Source: JBPYFK01 sp051984675
GTDB taxonomy: Bacteria; Actinomycetota; Actinomycetes; Mycobacteriales; Pseudonocardiaceae
Assembly: GCA_051984675.1 (NCBI GenBank)
Contig: JBPYFK010000102.1
Coordinates: 1-64,000 of the forward strand
Length of the DNA: 64,000 nucleotides
Reading direction: 5' to 3'
Shown: in pieces, positions 40,904 through 49,982 of the stretch
Layout: every line of letters starts with the position of its first letter
Numbering within the stretch: position 1 is the first letter of the stretch
Program-made: the position numbers and the translations under genes
The notes under the pieces: generated by a model
The model's database searches: none
The model's input: only the letters and a program-made list of their open reading frames with translations
What the model was told of the DNA's origin: nothing

Positions 40904-42235
40904 TCAGCCAGCCGGGCGGATGTGGCCGTCACCCGTGGCCACCCACTTCGTGGTCGTCAGCTCCGGCAGCCCCATCGGCCCACGCGCGTGCAGCTTCTGG
41001 GTCGAGATGCCGATCTCCGCACCCATCCCGAACTCGCCACCGTCGGTGAACGCCGTGGCCGCGTTCACCATGACCGCCGCCGCGTCCACGCGGGCCGTGA
41101 ACGCGCGGGCGCTGCGCAGGTCGGAGGTCACGATCGCCTCGGTGTGCCCGGAACCGTGGGCGGCGATGTGCTCCAGCGCGTTGTCCAGGGAATCCACGAC
41201 CGCCGCGGCGATGTCCAGCGAGAGGTACTCGGTGTCCCAGTCCTCGTCACTGGCCGCTACCACGTTCGACGCTGACGAGCTGGTCTCTAGCACGCGATCG
41301 TCTCCGTGCACCGTGACACCCACGTCCCGCAGCTCGGCTAGCGCGCGTGGCAGGAACTCGGCGGCGATGTCGCGGTGCACCAGCACGGTCTCGGCCGCGT
41401 TGCACACGCTCGGCCGGCGTGCCTTGGAGTTGACCAGGATGCGCACGGCTGTGTCAACGTCGGCGCTCGCGTCGACGTACACGTGGCAGTTGCCCACCCC
41501 GGTCTCAATGGCGGGAACCGTGGCGTTCTCGACCACGGCGGAGATCAACCCGGCGCCTCCCCGCGGAATGACCACGTCGACCAGTCCACGCGCGGTGATC
41601 AGGTGCTGCACCGACGCACGATCGTGCGACGGCAGGAGTTGCACAGCGTCCGAAGGCAGGCCCCGCTCGCGCAGGACGTCGGACATGATGCCCACGAGCG
41701 CGGCGTTGGAGTTCGTCGCCGACGACGAACCGCGCAGCAGCACCGCGTTACCGGCCTTCAGCGTCAGGCCGGCGGCATCGACGGTCACGTTCGGCCGTCC
41801 CTCGTAGACGATCCCGACCACGCCGAGCGGAACCCGAAGCTGCTGTAGCTGCATCCCGTTCGGCAACACGCTGCCCCGCACCACCTCACCCACAGGGTCG
41901 GGCAAGCCCGCCACGGTGCGCAGCCCCTCCGCGACGCTGCCGATCCGGGCCGTGGTCAGTGCCAACCGGTCGAGAAAGGCGTCGGAAAATCCGGCTTCGC
42001 GCCCAGCGGCAAGGTCACGTTCATTGGCGGCGAGGATCTCCGGCCCCCGCTGAACCAGCGCGTCAGCCATCGCGCGCAGCAGGGCGTCCTTGACGTCCCG
42101 GGTGGCGAGTGCGAGTTCGGTCGAGGCCCGCTTGGCCCGGCGCGCCGCCTCTCGCACCTGCTCCCGGAGGTCCTCAGCAGAGGCATCCTGAGCTGCGGGA
42201 ACGGTCGTCGTCGTGGCCGTGGAAGTCGTCGTCAC
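40904..42235 (-). CDS. proA: Gamma-glutamyl phosphate reductase
   Basis: A 443-residue aldehyde-dehydrogenase-fold enzyme that reduces gamma-glutamyl phosphate to glutamate semialdehyde for proline. The catalytic cysteine is in ARRPSVCNAAETVLV, and the cofactor region has GVVGIVYEGRPNVT. The GTG at 42235 gives a Thr-rich 20-residue N-terminal extension beyond the usual start. It is separated from proB by an inserted recQ on the other strand, so the two proline genes are not one operon here. Confidence 0.95.
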   Translation of the reverse strand: MTTTSTATTTTVPAAQDASAEDLREQVREAARRAKRASTELALATRDVKDALLRAMADALVQRGPEILAANERDLAAGREAGFSDAFLDRLALTTARIGSVAEGLRTVAGLPDPVGEVVRGSVLPNGMQLQQLRVPLGVVGIVYEGRPNVTVDAAGLTLKAGNAVLLRGSSSATNSNAALVGIMSDVLRERGLPSDAVQLLPSHDRASVQHLITARGLVDVVIPRGGAGLISAVVENATVPAIETGVGNCHVYVDASADVDTAVRILVNSKARRPSVCNAAETVLVHRDIAAEFLPRALAELRDVGVTVHGDDRVLETSSSASNVVAASDEDWDTEYLSLDIAAAVVDSLDNALEHIAAHGSGHTEAIVTSDLRSARAFTARVDAAAVMVNAATAFTDGGEFGMGAEIGISTQKLHARGPMGLPELTTTKWVATGDGHIRPAG

Positions 42236-42336
42236 GACCCCAGGGTAGTCGCCGCCGGCAAGCCGGTTTTGCGGCAGCAGCCAGCAGGCACGGACCCGGT
42301 CACCCGACCGCTGGCGGATCCGGTAGGAATCACAGC

Positions 42337-44484
42337 GTGGACGAAGACGCCCTTCGAGAGCTGGCTGAGCAACGGCTGCGCGCGCTTGCCGGCCCGGAAG
42401 CCGAACTGCGCGAGGACCAGTGGACCGCGATCCGCGCGCTTGTACTCGATCGCCGCCGGTGCCTGGTCGTCCAGCGCACCGGCTGGGGAAAGTCAGCGGT
42501 GTACTTCGTGGCGACCGCGCTGTTGCGCGAACTCGGCGAGGGACCGGCCGTGATCGTCTCGCCACTGCTGGCTTTGATGCGCAACCAAGTGGAGGCGGCG
42601 GCAGCGGCCGGCGTGCACGCGGCGACGATCAACTCGGCGAACCCGCAAGAGTGGGCGTCGATCGAGGAACAGGTCGCCCTCGGGGACGTGGACGTCCTGC
42701 TCGTGAGCCCGGAACGGTTGAACAACCCCGATTTCCGGGACAACGTCCTTCCCGAGCTGACCGAATGTGCCGGTCTGCTGGTCGTCGACGAGGCGCACTG
42801 CATTTCGGACTGGGGCCACGACTTCCGTCCCGACTACCGTCGGTTGCGCACTCTGCTCACCGAGCTGCCGCCCGGCGTTCCGGTGCTCGCGACAACGGCC
42901 ACCGCCAATGACCGTGTTGTCCAGGACGTCTCCGAGCAGTTGCTCGCCGGCGCAGCCGAGGAAGACCCGGGATTCGCCGGCGCTGTCGAACCCTCGGAAA
43001 CCCTGGTGCTGCGCGGAACCTTGGAGCGTGAAAGCCTGCGGCTGGGCGTGGTGAAGCTGCCGACCGCGCAGGCCCGGCTCGCGTGGCTGGCGCAGTACCT
43101 TCAGGATCTTCCCGGTTCCGGGATCATCTACACGCTGACCGTGGCCACCGCTGACGACGTCGCCGCCTACCTGCGCGAGCACGGATACCAGGTAGCCGCC
43201 TATTCCGGGCGCACCGATCCCGCCGAGCGCGCGGCGGCCGAGAACGACCTGCTCGCGAACCGGGTCAAGGCGCTTGTCGCGACATCAGCGCTGGGCATGG
43301 GCTTCGACAAGCCGGACCTGGGCTTCGTCGTGCACCTCGGTGCCCCGCCTTCACCGATCTCCTATTACCAGCAGATCGGCCGTGCGGGACGCGGTGTCCG
43401 GCGGGCGGAGGTGCTCCTCCTGCCCGGGCCCGAGGACCAGGACATCTGGAACTACTTCGCCTCGCTGGCGTTCCCGCCGGAACAGGTCGTTCGTACCGTG
43501 CTCGACACGCTCGCAAGTGCGGGGCGACCCCTGTCCACGTCCGCGCTGGAACCGCACGTCGAACTGGGCCGCGGCAGGCTGGAGATGGTGCTCAAGGTCC
43601 TCGATGTGGATGGCGCGGTCCGCCGAGTCAAGGGGGGTTGGGAAGCTACCGGGCAGTCGTGGACCTACGACGCCGACCGGTACGAGCGCATCGCCACCCA
43701 GCGGCGCGTCGAGCAGCAGGCCATTCGGGACTACCTCGACACCGACGCCTGCCGGATGGAGTTCCTCCGGCGGCAACTGGACGATCCGCACGCACAGCCG
43801 TGCGGCCGGTGCGACAACTGCACCGGCGAATCCCACTCGACGGCCGTCGATGACGGGACGTTGCAGCAGGCGCGGGAGCGGCTGCAACGACCCGGCGTCA
43901 CCCTGGCTCCGCGCAAGATGTGGCCGAGCGGCTTGGACACGCTCGGGATCGACGTGTCAGGCAAGATCCCCCCTGCCGAGCGCGGTGAGGAGGGACGCGC
44001 TGTCGGCCGGCTCACCGACATCGGTTGGGGTAACCGACTGCGTGAGCTGTTCAACACGCGCGCGCAGGATCAGGCAGTCCCCGACGACCTGTTCCAGGCA
44101 TGCGTACGTGTCCTGGCCGCATGGGACTGGGAACAGCGGCCGGTGGGAGTGGTGGCCGTGGGATCGCGCCGGCGGCCGACACTGATCCGGGACCTGGCTT
44201 CGCGGATCGCGAGCATTGGCCGATTGCCGCTGCTCGGGGAGATCGCGACCGAGTCCCGGACGCCGCCGAAACCGGCGACCAACAGCGTCCAGCGCGTCGC
44301 GGCGTTGTGGAACCAGTTCGCGATCCCGGAAGAACTCGCACAACGTGTGTCTACAGTAGACGGTCCAGTGTTGACCATCGACGACTACACCGACACCGGT
44401 TGGACCGGCGCCGTGACCGCCCGGCTCCTCCGGCGAGCGGGCGCCCCCGCCGTCCTCCCGCTCACCCTCGCCACGATCGGGTGA
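42337..44484 (+). CDS. RecQ-family DNA helicase with C-terminal phosphoribosyltransferase-like domain
   Basis: A 715-residue helicase. Walker A RTGWGKSAVYF is at about residue 50, DEAH in VVDEAHCISDWGHDF at about 150, and motif VI QQIGRAGRG at about 350. The zinc-binding cysteines span CRMEFLRRQLDDP and CGRCDNC (about 470-494). The last 130 residues differ from classic RecQ: VVAVGSRRR, then VLTIDDYTDTGWTGAV, which resembles the PRPP-binding loop of phosphoribosyltransferases. The GTG follows AGGA. It is inserted between proA and proB on the opposite strand. Confidence 0.9.
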   Translation: MDEDALRELAEQRLRALAGPEAELREDQWTAIRALVLDRRRCLVVQRTGWGKSAVYFVATALLRELGEGPAVIVSPLLALMRNQVEAAAAAGVHAATINSANPQEWASIEEQVALGDVDVLLVSPERLNNPDFRDNVLPELTECAGLLVVDEAHCISDWGHDFRPDYRRLRTLLTELPPGVPVLATTATANDRVVQDVSEQLLAGAAEEDPGFAGAVEPSETLVLRGTLERESLRLGVVKLPTAQARLAWLAQYLQDLPGSGIIYTLTVATADDVAAYLREHGYQVAAYSGRTDPAERAAAENDLLANRVKALVATSALGMGFDKPDLGFVVHLGAPPSPISYYQQIGRAGRGVRRAEVLLLPGPEDQDIWNYFASLAFPPEQVVRTVLDTLASAGRPLSTSALEPHVELGRGRLEMVLKVLDVDGAVRRVKGGWEATGQSWTYDADRYERIATQRRVEQQAIRDYLDTDACRMEFLRRQLDDPHAQPCGRCDNCTGESHSTAVDDGTLQQARERLQRPGVTLAPRKMWPSGLDTLGIDVSGKIPPAERGEEGRAVGRLTDIGWGNRLRELFNTRAQDQAVPDDLFQACVRVLAAWDWEQRPVGVVAVGSRRRPTLIRDLASRIASIGRLPLLGEIATESRTPPKPATNSVQRVAALWNQFAIPEELAQRVSTVDGPVLTIDDYTDTGWTGAVTARLLRRAGAPAVLPLTLATIG

Positions 44485-44588
44485 CGGCGGGCTCGCAGCG
44501 GGCCGCTCTACTCGTGAGCGGGCGACTCGGTGATTGTCTCGGCTCCGCAGACTCGTGTTCGGCACTCGTGTTCGGCGCAGGCGCGGCG

Positions 44589-44617
44589 GGTGACAGGAAG
44601 GTTCCCATGCTGTCACC
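44589..44617. repeat. Dispersed palindromic (REP-like) element, copy B
   Basis: Identical to copy A over 29 bp: GGTGACAG, 13-nt loop, CTGTCACC. It lies between the convergent recQ and proB stop codons. Confidence 0.88.
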
Positions 44618-44670
44618 GGCGTCCTGACCAGCAGCTTCCCGCGACGTTCCGGGGCGCGAGCCCCGGACCC

Positions 44671-45810
44671 CTACCGCAGCGGGACAAGGTCATCGGCGTG
44701 GACGACCTCGCGGCGCTGCTCGGCGGGCAACTCGTGGCTGGACCTGCCAATGAGATCCGGCAGCTCGTCGGCGTCAAAGGCGACCACCCCGCGTGCCACA
44801 ACGGCACCGTGCGGGTCCACCAGATCGACGACATCGCCACCCTCGAAATCCCCGTCGACGCCGGTGATTCCAGCAGCCAGCAGGGAACGCCGCCGCCGCA
44901 CGACAGCGTGCACGGCACCCTCGTCGAGCAGTAACCGGCCACGCACGCCCGCCGCGTGCGCGAGCCAGAAGCGCCGTGCCGACAGCCGCGACCCGGTCGC
45001 GGCGAAAGCCGTACCCACGTCGGCCTGGCCGAGCGCACGATCAGCCTGCGTCGAGGAGGCCAGCAGCACCGGGATACCCGCGGAACTGGCGACTCTCGCC
45101 GCCTGCAACTTCGAGGCCATGCCACCGGTCCCCAGCCCGGACGAGCCGTCGCGACCGGCCTGCACCCCCTCGACGTCGGCAGGGCCGGCGACCTCCAGAA
45201 TCGGCTTCGCCTCGGGACGCCGGGGGTCACCGTCATACAGAGCGTCCACATCGGACAGAAGAAACAGCGCGCTGGCGCCGACCAGATGCGCCACCAGCGC
45301 CGCGAGCCGGTCGTTGTCACCGAACCGGATCTCGTCGGTCGCAACCGTGTCGTTCTCGTTGACCACGGGTACCGCGTCCAGCGTGAGCAGCCGCCCCAGG
45401 GTTCGCTGCGCGTTGCGGTAGTGCGCGCGGCGTACGACGTCGTCGGCGGTCAGCAGCACCTGGCCGACCGTGAGTTTGTGGCGCGCGAACGACTCGGCAT
45501 AGGCGTGCGCCAAAGACTGCTGTCCGACGCTGGCCGCGGCCTGCTGCGTTGCGAGGTCCTTCGGGCGGCGACGCAGCCGCAGCGGCGCGACACCCGCCGC
45601 GATCGCGCCGGAAGACACCAGCACGACCTGGGATCCGGCGTGGACCCGGCCCGCGATGGTGTCCACCAGCGCGTGCAGGCGCTGGACGTCGAGCCCGCCT
45701 TTGGCCGTGGTCAGCGAAGACGACCCCACCTTCACCACGACACGCTGCGCGCTCGCGATGGCCTGCCGTGTTGAGGAACGGGCGGCCGAGCCGGCCGCTA
45801 CCCCGTTCAC
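44671..45810 (-). CDS. proB: Glutamate 5-kinase
   Basis: A 379-residue kinase of the amino-acid kinase fold with a C-terminal PUA domain. RVVVKVGSSSLT is at the N-terminus and VVNENDTVATDEIRFGDNDR is the conserved glutamate-binding region. The PUA part begins after GRLLLDEGAVHAV. It phosphorylates glutamate as the first step to proline and is usually proline-inhibited. The GTG start overlaps the obg stop, giving translational coupling obg-proB. Confidence 0.96.
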   Translation of the reverse strand: MNGVAAGSAARSSTRQAIASAQRVVVKVGSSSLTTAKGGLDVQRLHALVDTIAGRVHAGSQVVLVSSGAIAAGVAPLRLRRRPKDLATQQAAASVGQQSLAHAYAESFARHKLTVGQVLLTADDVVRRAHYRNAQRTLGRLLTLDAVPVVNENDTVATDEIRFGDNDRLAALVAHLVGASALFLLSDVDALYDGDPRRPEAKPILEVAGPADVEGVQAGRDGSSGLGTGGMASKLQAARVASSAGIPVLLASSTQADRALGQADVGTAFAATGSRLSARRFWLAHAAGVRGRLLLDEGAVHAVVRRRRSLLAAGITGVDGDFEGGDVVDLVDPHGAVVARGVVAFDADELPDLIGRSSHELPAEQRREVVHADDLVPLR

Positions 45811-47297
45811 TGGTCGTCCCCCTCCCCGGTCGCATGATCGCCGGAGTCTTCGCCGTCCTCGGAAGGCGCCCGCCGCGCCTTCTTCGCGGCCTTGCGCTCG
45901 GCCGCGCCGACCCGCCCACTCTGGTCGAGGCGCACGTCAGTGCCACGACCGGTGAGCAGGTGCGCGATTCCGGCCGGGGTGGACGGTTCCCAGTCGAAGG
46001 TGACGCCGCCGATCGTCACCTGGCTACCCGGTCGAGCCCCCTGCTTGGCCAGCTCTTCCTCCACGCCCAGGCGGGCAAGGCGGTCCGCGAGGTAGCCGAC
46101 CGCCTCGTCGTTACTGAAATCGGTCTGGCGCACCCACCGCTGCGGGCGGTCACCTCGCACGATGAACGCGTCGTCGTAGTCGGGGTCGGCTTCGACGATG
46201 AACCCGACCTCGCCGACGGCTTTCGGTCGAAGCACGGTCCGGGGCGGCTCGGCCGGCGGCAAGGTCGCCCGGTACCGCTCCACCTCCGCCCCGAGCGCGA
46301 ACGACAGGTCCCGCAAGCCTTCGTGGCTGACCGTCGACACCTCGAACACCCGCATCCCGCGACGTTCCAGGTCACCGCGGACCAGTTCAGCCAGCTCTCG
46401 CGCCTCAGGCACGTCGATCTTGTTCAGGACCACCATCCGTGGGCGCGAGGCGAGGTCGCCGACACCGTGCTCGGCACTCAACGCCGGGGTGTAGCGGGCA
46501 AGTTCGGCCTCCAACGCGTCGATATCGCTGAGCGGGTCGCGCTGCGTCTCGTACGTCGCGCAGTCCACGACGTGGACCAGCACGGCGCATCGCTCGATGT
46601 GCCTGAGGAAGTCCAAGCCCAGCCCGCGGCCCTCGCTCGCGCCGGGGATCAGCCCGGGGACGTCAGCCACGGTGAACGTCGTGTCTCCGGCGGTCACCAC
46701 CCCGAGGTTGGGCACGAGCGTGGTGAACGGGTACTCCGCGATCTTCGGGCGGGCCGCGGAGAGTACCGAGACCAGCGAGGACTTGCCGGCGGACGGGAAG
46801 CCGAGCAGGCCGACGTCGGCCATCGACTTCAGCTCCAGCACCAGCTCCGTCTCTTCACCCGGCTCACCGAGCAGGGCGAAGCCGGGCGCCTTGCGCGCAC
46901 GGGACGCCAAGGCGGCGTTTCCGAGCCCCCCGCGACCGCCATGAGCGGCGACGAACGTGCTGCCAGCACCCACCAGGTCCGCGAGCACCTCCCCCTCGGG
47001 GGTCAGGACCACCGTGCCTTCCGGCACGGCGAGGTCCAGGTCCTCACCGACGGCGCCGTAGCGCAGGCTGCCACGGCCTGGCTTACCACTGCTCGCACGA
47101 GCGTTCGGGTGGTAGTGGAAGTCCAGCAGCGTGTGCACGCCGGGGTCAACGACAAGGCGCACGTCGCCGCCCTTGCCCCCGTTTCCCCCGTCCGGGCCAC
47201 CGAGCGGCTTGAACTTCTCCCGATGCACCGAGGCGCAGCCGTTGCCGCCGTCGCCCGCCGCGACGTGGATCGTCACGCGGTCGATGAACCGCGACAC
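45807..47297 (-). CDS. obgE: Obg-family GTPase
   Basis: A 496-residue GTPase. The Gly-rich Obg fold (HVAAGDGGNGCASVHREKF, GGPDGGNGGKGGDV) comes first. The G domain (GFPSAGKSSLVSVL, DVPGLIPGASEGRGLG, NKID) and a C-terminal OCT domain with an Arg/Lys/Asp-rich tail follow. It acts in 50S maturation and stress control. The GTG lies 6 nt after a perfect AGGAGG. A terminator separates it from rpmA upstream. Confidence 0.97.
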   Translation of the reverse strand: MSRFIDRVTIHVAAGDGGNGCASVHREKFKPLGGPDGGNGGKGGDVRLVVDPGVHTLLDFHYHPNARASSGKPGRGSLRYGAVGEDLDLAVPEGTVVLTPEGEVLADLVGAGSTFVAAHGGRGGLGNAALASRARKAPGFALLGEPGEETELVLELKSMADVGLLGFPSAGKSSLVSVLSAARPKIAEYPFTTLVPNLGVVTAGDTTFTVADVPGLIPGASEGRGLGLDFLRHIERCAVLVHVVDCATYETQRDPLSDIDALEAELARYTPALSAEHGVGDLASRPRMVVLNKIDVPEARELAELVRGDLERRGMRVFEVSTVSHEGLRDLSFALGAEVERYRATLPPAEPPRTVLRPKAVGEVGFIVEADPDYDDAFIVRGDRPQRWVRQTDFSNDEAVGYLADRLARLGVEEELAKQGARPGSQVTIGGVTFDWEPSTPAGIAHLLTGRGTDVRLDQSGRVGAAERKAAKKARRAPSEDGEDSGDHATGEGDDQ

Positions 47298-47366
47298 GCC
47301 ACACCTCCTAGGAACCTTGTGGTGGTAAGCCTGCTGCCGAGTGAACCCCCGTGCCGCGAAGGGCAC

Positions 47367-47408
47367 AAAAACGAGGGGCGGGTCGGTAGCCACCGGACCC
47401 GCCCCTCG
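47367..47408 (-). terminator. Intrinsic terminator of the rplU-rpmA operon
   Basis: On the minus strand a 13-bp stem (CGAGGGGCGGGTC/GACCCGCCCCTCG) is followed directly by TTTTTG. It is one of the few textbook terminators in the window. Confidence 0.92.
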
Positions 47409-47436
47409 CTGGGATCAGTACGCGCCGAGAGCCGGG

Positions 47437-47694
47437 TCAGACCTCGGCCGGCACGATGTTCACGATCTTGCGGCCACGACGCTGGCCGAACTCGACCGAC
47501 CCCGCGGACAGCGCGAACAGGGTGTCGTCCTTGCCCCGGCCGACGTTCAGGCCAGGGTGGAACCTGGTGCCGCGCTGCCGGATCAGGATCTCACCGGCTT
47601 TGACGACCTGGCCGCCGTAGCGCTTGACCCCAAGGTACTTGGGATTCGAGTCGCGGCCGTTACGAGAGCTGGACGCGCCCTTCTTGTGTGCCAT
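47437..47694 (-). CDS. rpmA: 50S ribosomal protein L27
   Basis: An 85-residue protein beginning MAHKKGASSSRNGRDSNPKY. Its flexible N-terminus reaches the peptidyl-transferase centre. RQRGTRFHPGLNVG is the conserved core. There is no N-terminal cleavage extension, unlike Firmicutes. It lies 14 bp after rplU in the usual pair. Confidence 0.98.
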   Translation of the reverse strand: MAHKKGASSSRNGRDSNPKYLGVKRYGGQVVKAGEILIRQRGTRFHPGLNVGRGKDDTLFALSAGSVEFGQRRGRKIVNIVPAEV

Positions 47695-47708
47695 GACTAC
47701 TCAGGTCC

Positions 47709-48017
47709 TCACTTGTTGATGCCGGTGACCTCGACCCGGGTCAGCTTCTGGCGGTGACCCTGGCGCTTGTGGTAGCCGGTCTTGTTCTTGAACTTGTGAA
47801 TGCGGATCTTCGGACCCTTGGTCTGCTCGACGATCCGGCCGGTGACCGAAACCTTCCCCAGCGCGTCGGCGGAGGCCGTGACGTCGCTGCCGTCCACGAC
47901 AAGCAGCGCCGGGAAGGAGATCTCGGCACCCGACTCGCCCTCGAGCTTCTCGACCTCGACGACGTCTCCGACAGCCACCTTGTACTGCTTGCCGCCGGTC
48001 TTGACGATCGCGTACAT
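47709..48017 (-). CDS. rplU: 50S ribosomal protein L21
   Basis: A 102-residue protein that binds 23S rRNA. It starts MYAIVKTGGKQYKV and ends with the family KKTGYHKRQGHRQ-type pattern (KNKTGYHKRQGHRQKLTRV). The ATG is clear. A 288-bp leader separates it from the next gene; a TATGAT -10-like hexamer lies at 48219-48224 on the minus strand, about 200 bp before the start, suggesting a long 5' UTR. Confidence 0.98.
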   Translation of the reverse strand: MYAIVKTGGKQYKVAVGDVVEVEKLEGESGAEISFPALLVVDGSDVTASADALGKVSVTGRIVEQTKGPKIRIHKFKNKTGYHKRQGHRQKLTRVEVTGINK

Positions 48018-48305
48018 AAGTCTAGAAGTCTCCTGTGCTCGGTGTCCCTGGTGCGCTGGGTCGGCGGTGATTTCCCGACCGGGAGCCGGAAATTCTTACC
48101 ATGCCCGCTCCACCGGTTATCTCGGTGGCCCTGCCGCGGGCGGTGAGCCGACCCACGGCCAGCGCCCTGACAGGTAATAATCTCGCCGCCAGCGCCGGCT
48201 GCGAGAAGTCCGCCGACCATCATACATTCCGGCGGTACGCACCCGTTGCCGGGGCGGTGATCTGTGCGCCCGCGTGGGCAGCCGGATCATTCTAGCCGGT
48301 TGGCC

Positions 48306-49184
48306 TCATTCCAGGCTGACGTGGGCCCCCGGGATGAGCAGCGTCCCGCCGTTGAGATCGACGTTGCGCACCACGGCGTTCTTGAACGTGATGGTGGGCA
48401 GCTTCAGGAAGCTGAGATCCAGGTTCGGTGCCAGCAGCGAATCCGGCGACAGCGTGACCGGCACAAGCGGAAAGCCGGCAACCGCCAGCGTCCCGCTGAG
48501 TTCCACCGTGTAGAGCTCGATCGGGCCGCGCGTGACGGTCGAAACGCTGCCCGGCGCCCCCGCCGCCCGCACGTTCCGACCGTTACCGAGCGCCCCGCGC
48601 TGCACCAGGTCGGTGATCTGCAAGCTGTCCACGGTGAAGTGCAGGGTCTTCACGGTCTGGCCCGCTACCTGCTGGTCCGCGTACCCGTGGTACTGCACAC
48701 CGTTGAGGGTCAGGGTGCTCGCGGTGAGCGTCCATTCCCGGCCGGGACCGGGCTGAACACCGGCCGCAGGCCCGGTCGGCAGGTTCTGCGGGACCGGAAC
48801 CGGAACCGGAGCCGGCACTGGGGCTGGGACTGGGACCGGAGCCGCCAAAGGCGCAGGCCCTGCCGAGGCGGGGGCCGGGGCCGGGGCCGGCACTGGGGCC
48901 GACGCTGGCTGCGCCGAGGGCGGCGGAGCGCTGGCTGGCGCCGAAGCCGGAGCCGGCGGTGGGGCGGGGGCCGGAGCCGGCGACGCCGCTGCGGGCTGGC
49001 CCAGCAGCGGCGGGACCGGCGGCAGGATGCCGTCCGCGACCGCGTTCGGCGCCGTGCCGATGCCGAAGGCAGCGGCTCCGACGGTACCGGCCAGCCACAT
49101 GGTGGCCCGCCAGCCACGACCCTGCATTCTCCGGTTCTGGAACCCCTTCCGCCGTGCCGATGCACCAGCGTTCGGGTGCTTCAC
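48306..49184 (-). CDS. Secreted Ala/Pro-repeat protein, third gene of the DUF6230/DUF6114 operon
   Basis: A 292-residue protein. A basic N-terminus and hydrophobic stretch (MWLAGTVGAAAFGIGTAPN, cleavage likely near AVADG) indicate export. Residues about 60-130 are an Ala/Pro dipeptide-rich linker of the kind that spans cell wall. The last 140 residues are beta-rich (WTLTASTLTLNGVQYHGY) and reminiscent of the DUF6230 fold. The GTG overlaps the DUF6114 stop (GTGA) and is preceded by GGGGAGGAG. No characterised family is recognised; a cell-envelope role is inferred. Confidence 0.8.
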   Translation of the reverse strand: MKHPNAGASARRKGFQNRRMQGRGWRATMWLAGTVGAAAFGIGTAPNAVADGILPPVPPLLGQPAAASPAPAPAPPPAPASAPASAPPPSAQPASAPVPAPAPAPASAGPAPLAAPVPVPAPVPAPVPVPVPQNLPTGPAAGVQPGPGREWTLTASTLTLNGVQYHGYADQQVAGQTVKTLHFTVDSLQITDLVQRGALGNGRNVRAAGAPGSVSTVTRGPIELYTVELSGTLAVAGFPLVPVTLSPDSLLAPNLDLSFLKLPTITFKNAVVRNVDLNGGTLLIPGAHVSLE

Positions 49185-49930
49185 TCTGCTCCTCCCCGAC
49201 CACGCTCGACGCTGGAGCCAGTCGCGGCGGAATCCATGGTGGACCGGTCCGCGTGCCACGGGTCAACGCCGTGCCTCGCGCGCGGGTCGCTGCGCTGGGA
49301 CTGAAACGCAGAGGGTCCCCCGCTTCGAGGCCGCTCCGCCGACCGCTCCGCAGCCCCCACACGTTCCACCGGCCCAGTGGGGGCGGGGCCATCGTCGGGA
49401 TCGGCCTGTGGCCAGTCCCGGCCAGCGCCCCCCTGTGCAGTCAGGACGGTGGCGTCCGCGTTCGCCGACGGGTCGTCGTGTGACAGGAAGGTTCCCATGC
49501 TCTCACCGGTCGGCTGAGAACGCCGGGTCGGCTTCGATAGCGGCGACCAGGCGATCGCCAGGCCAGCGCCGATCAGCCCGAGCAGGGTCCCAATCATGAA
49601 CACACCCAGGTTCGCCGCGACGATCGCGGTCAGCGCCAGCAGCAGCGTCACGATCCCGGCGGCGCGCCGGAACTCCGGCCGGGTCCACATCGTGATCCCA
49701 CACATCACCAGAACGACCCCGATGAGCAGCGACGACATCCCACCGATCGTGTTCAACGAGATCACGATGTCGCCGAACTTCAGGGAGGCGTACGGCGGGA
49801 AGATGATGATCATCCCGGAAAGCATGGTGAACACGCCCGCCCAGAATGGGCGCCCCCGCCGTAAGTCCCGAAACGTCCGGCGTGGCGTCGCGGTCGACTT
49901 CGCTCCCTGCATTGCATGCTCGGCCGTCAT
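49181..49930 (-). CDS. DUF6114 membrane protein with repeat-containing C-terminal tail
   Basis: A 249-residue protein. Residues about 20-140 form the DUF6114 core with four hydrophobic segments (FWAGVFTMLSGMIIIFPPY, SSLLIGVVLVMCGITMW, VTLLLALTAIVAANLGVFMI). The core is followed by a hydrophilic, Asp/Ser/Arg-rich tail of about 105 residues. Copy C of the dispersed palindrome is translated at the tail's start as MGTFLS. The family is always small, membrane-bound and of unknown function, and usually sits next to DUF6230 as here (52 bp downstream). The stop overlaps the next GTG. Confidence 0.87.
   Translation of the reverse strand: MTAEHAMQGAKSTATPRRTFRDLRRGRPFWAGVFTMLSGMIIIFPPYASLKFGDIVISLNTIGGMSSLLIGVVLVMCGITMWTRPEFRRAAGIVTLLLALTAIVAANLGVFMIGTLLGLIGAGLAIAWSPLSKPTRRSQPTGESMGTFLSHDDPSANADATVLTAQGGAGRDWPQADPDDGPAPTGPVERVGAAERSAERPRSGGPSAFQSQRSDPRARHGVDPWHADRSTMDSAATGSSVERGRGGAE
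49480..49506. repeat. Dispersed palindromic (REP-like) element, copy C, inside a coding tail
   Basis: GTGACAG, then the same 13-nt loop as copies A and B, then CTCTCAC (one mismatch in the stem). It lies within the DUF6114 reading frame, right after the membrane domain. Confidence 0.85.
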
Positions 49931-49982
49931 CCTCGATCACCGTCCTTGGCGTTGCCCCGCAGGAGAAGGTCTTGCGGAAGGG

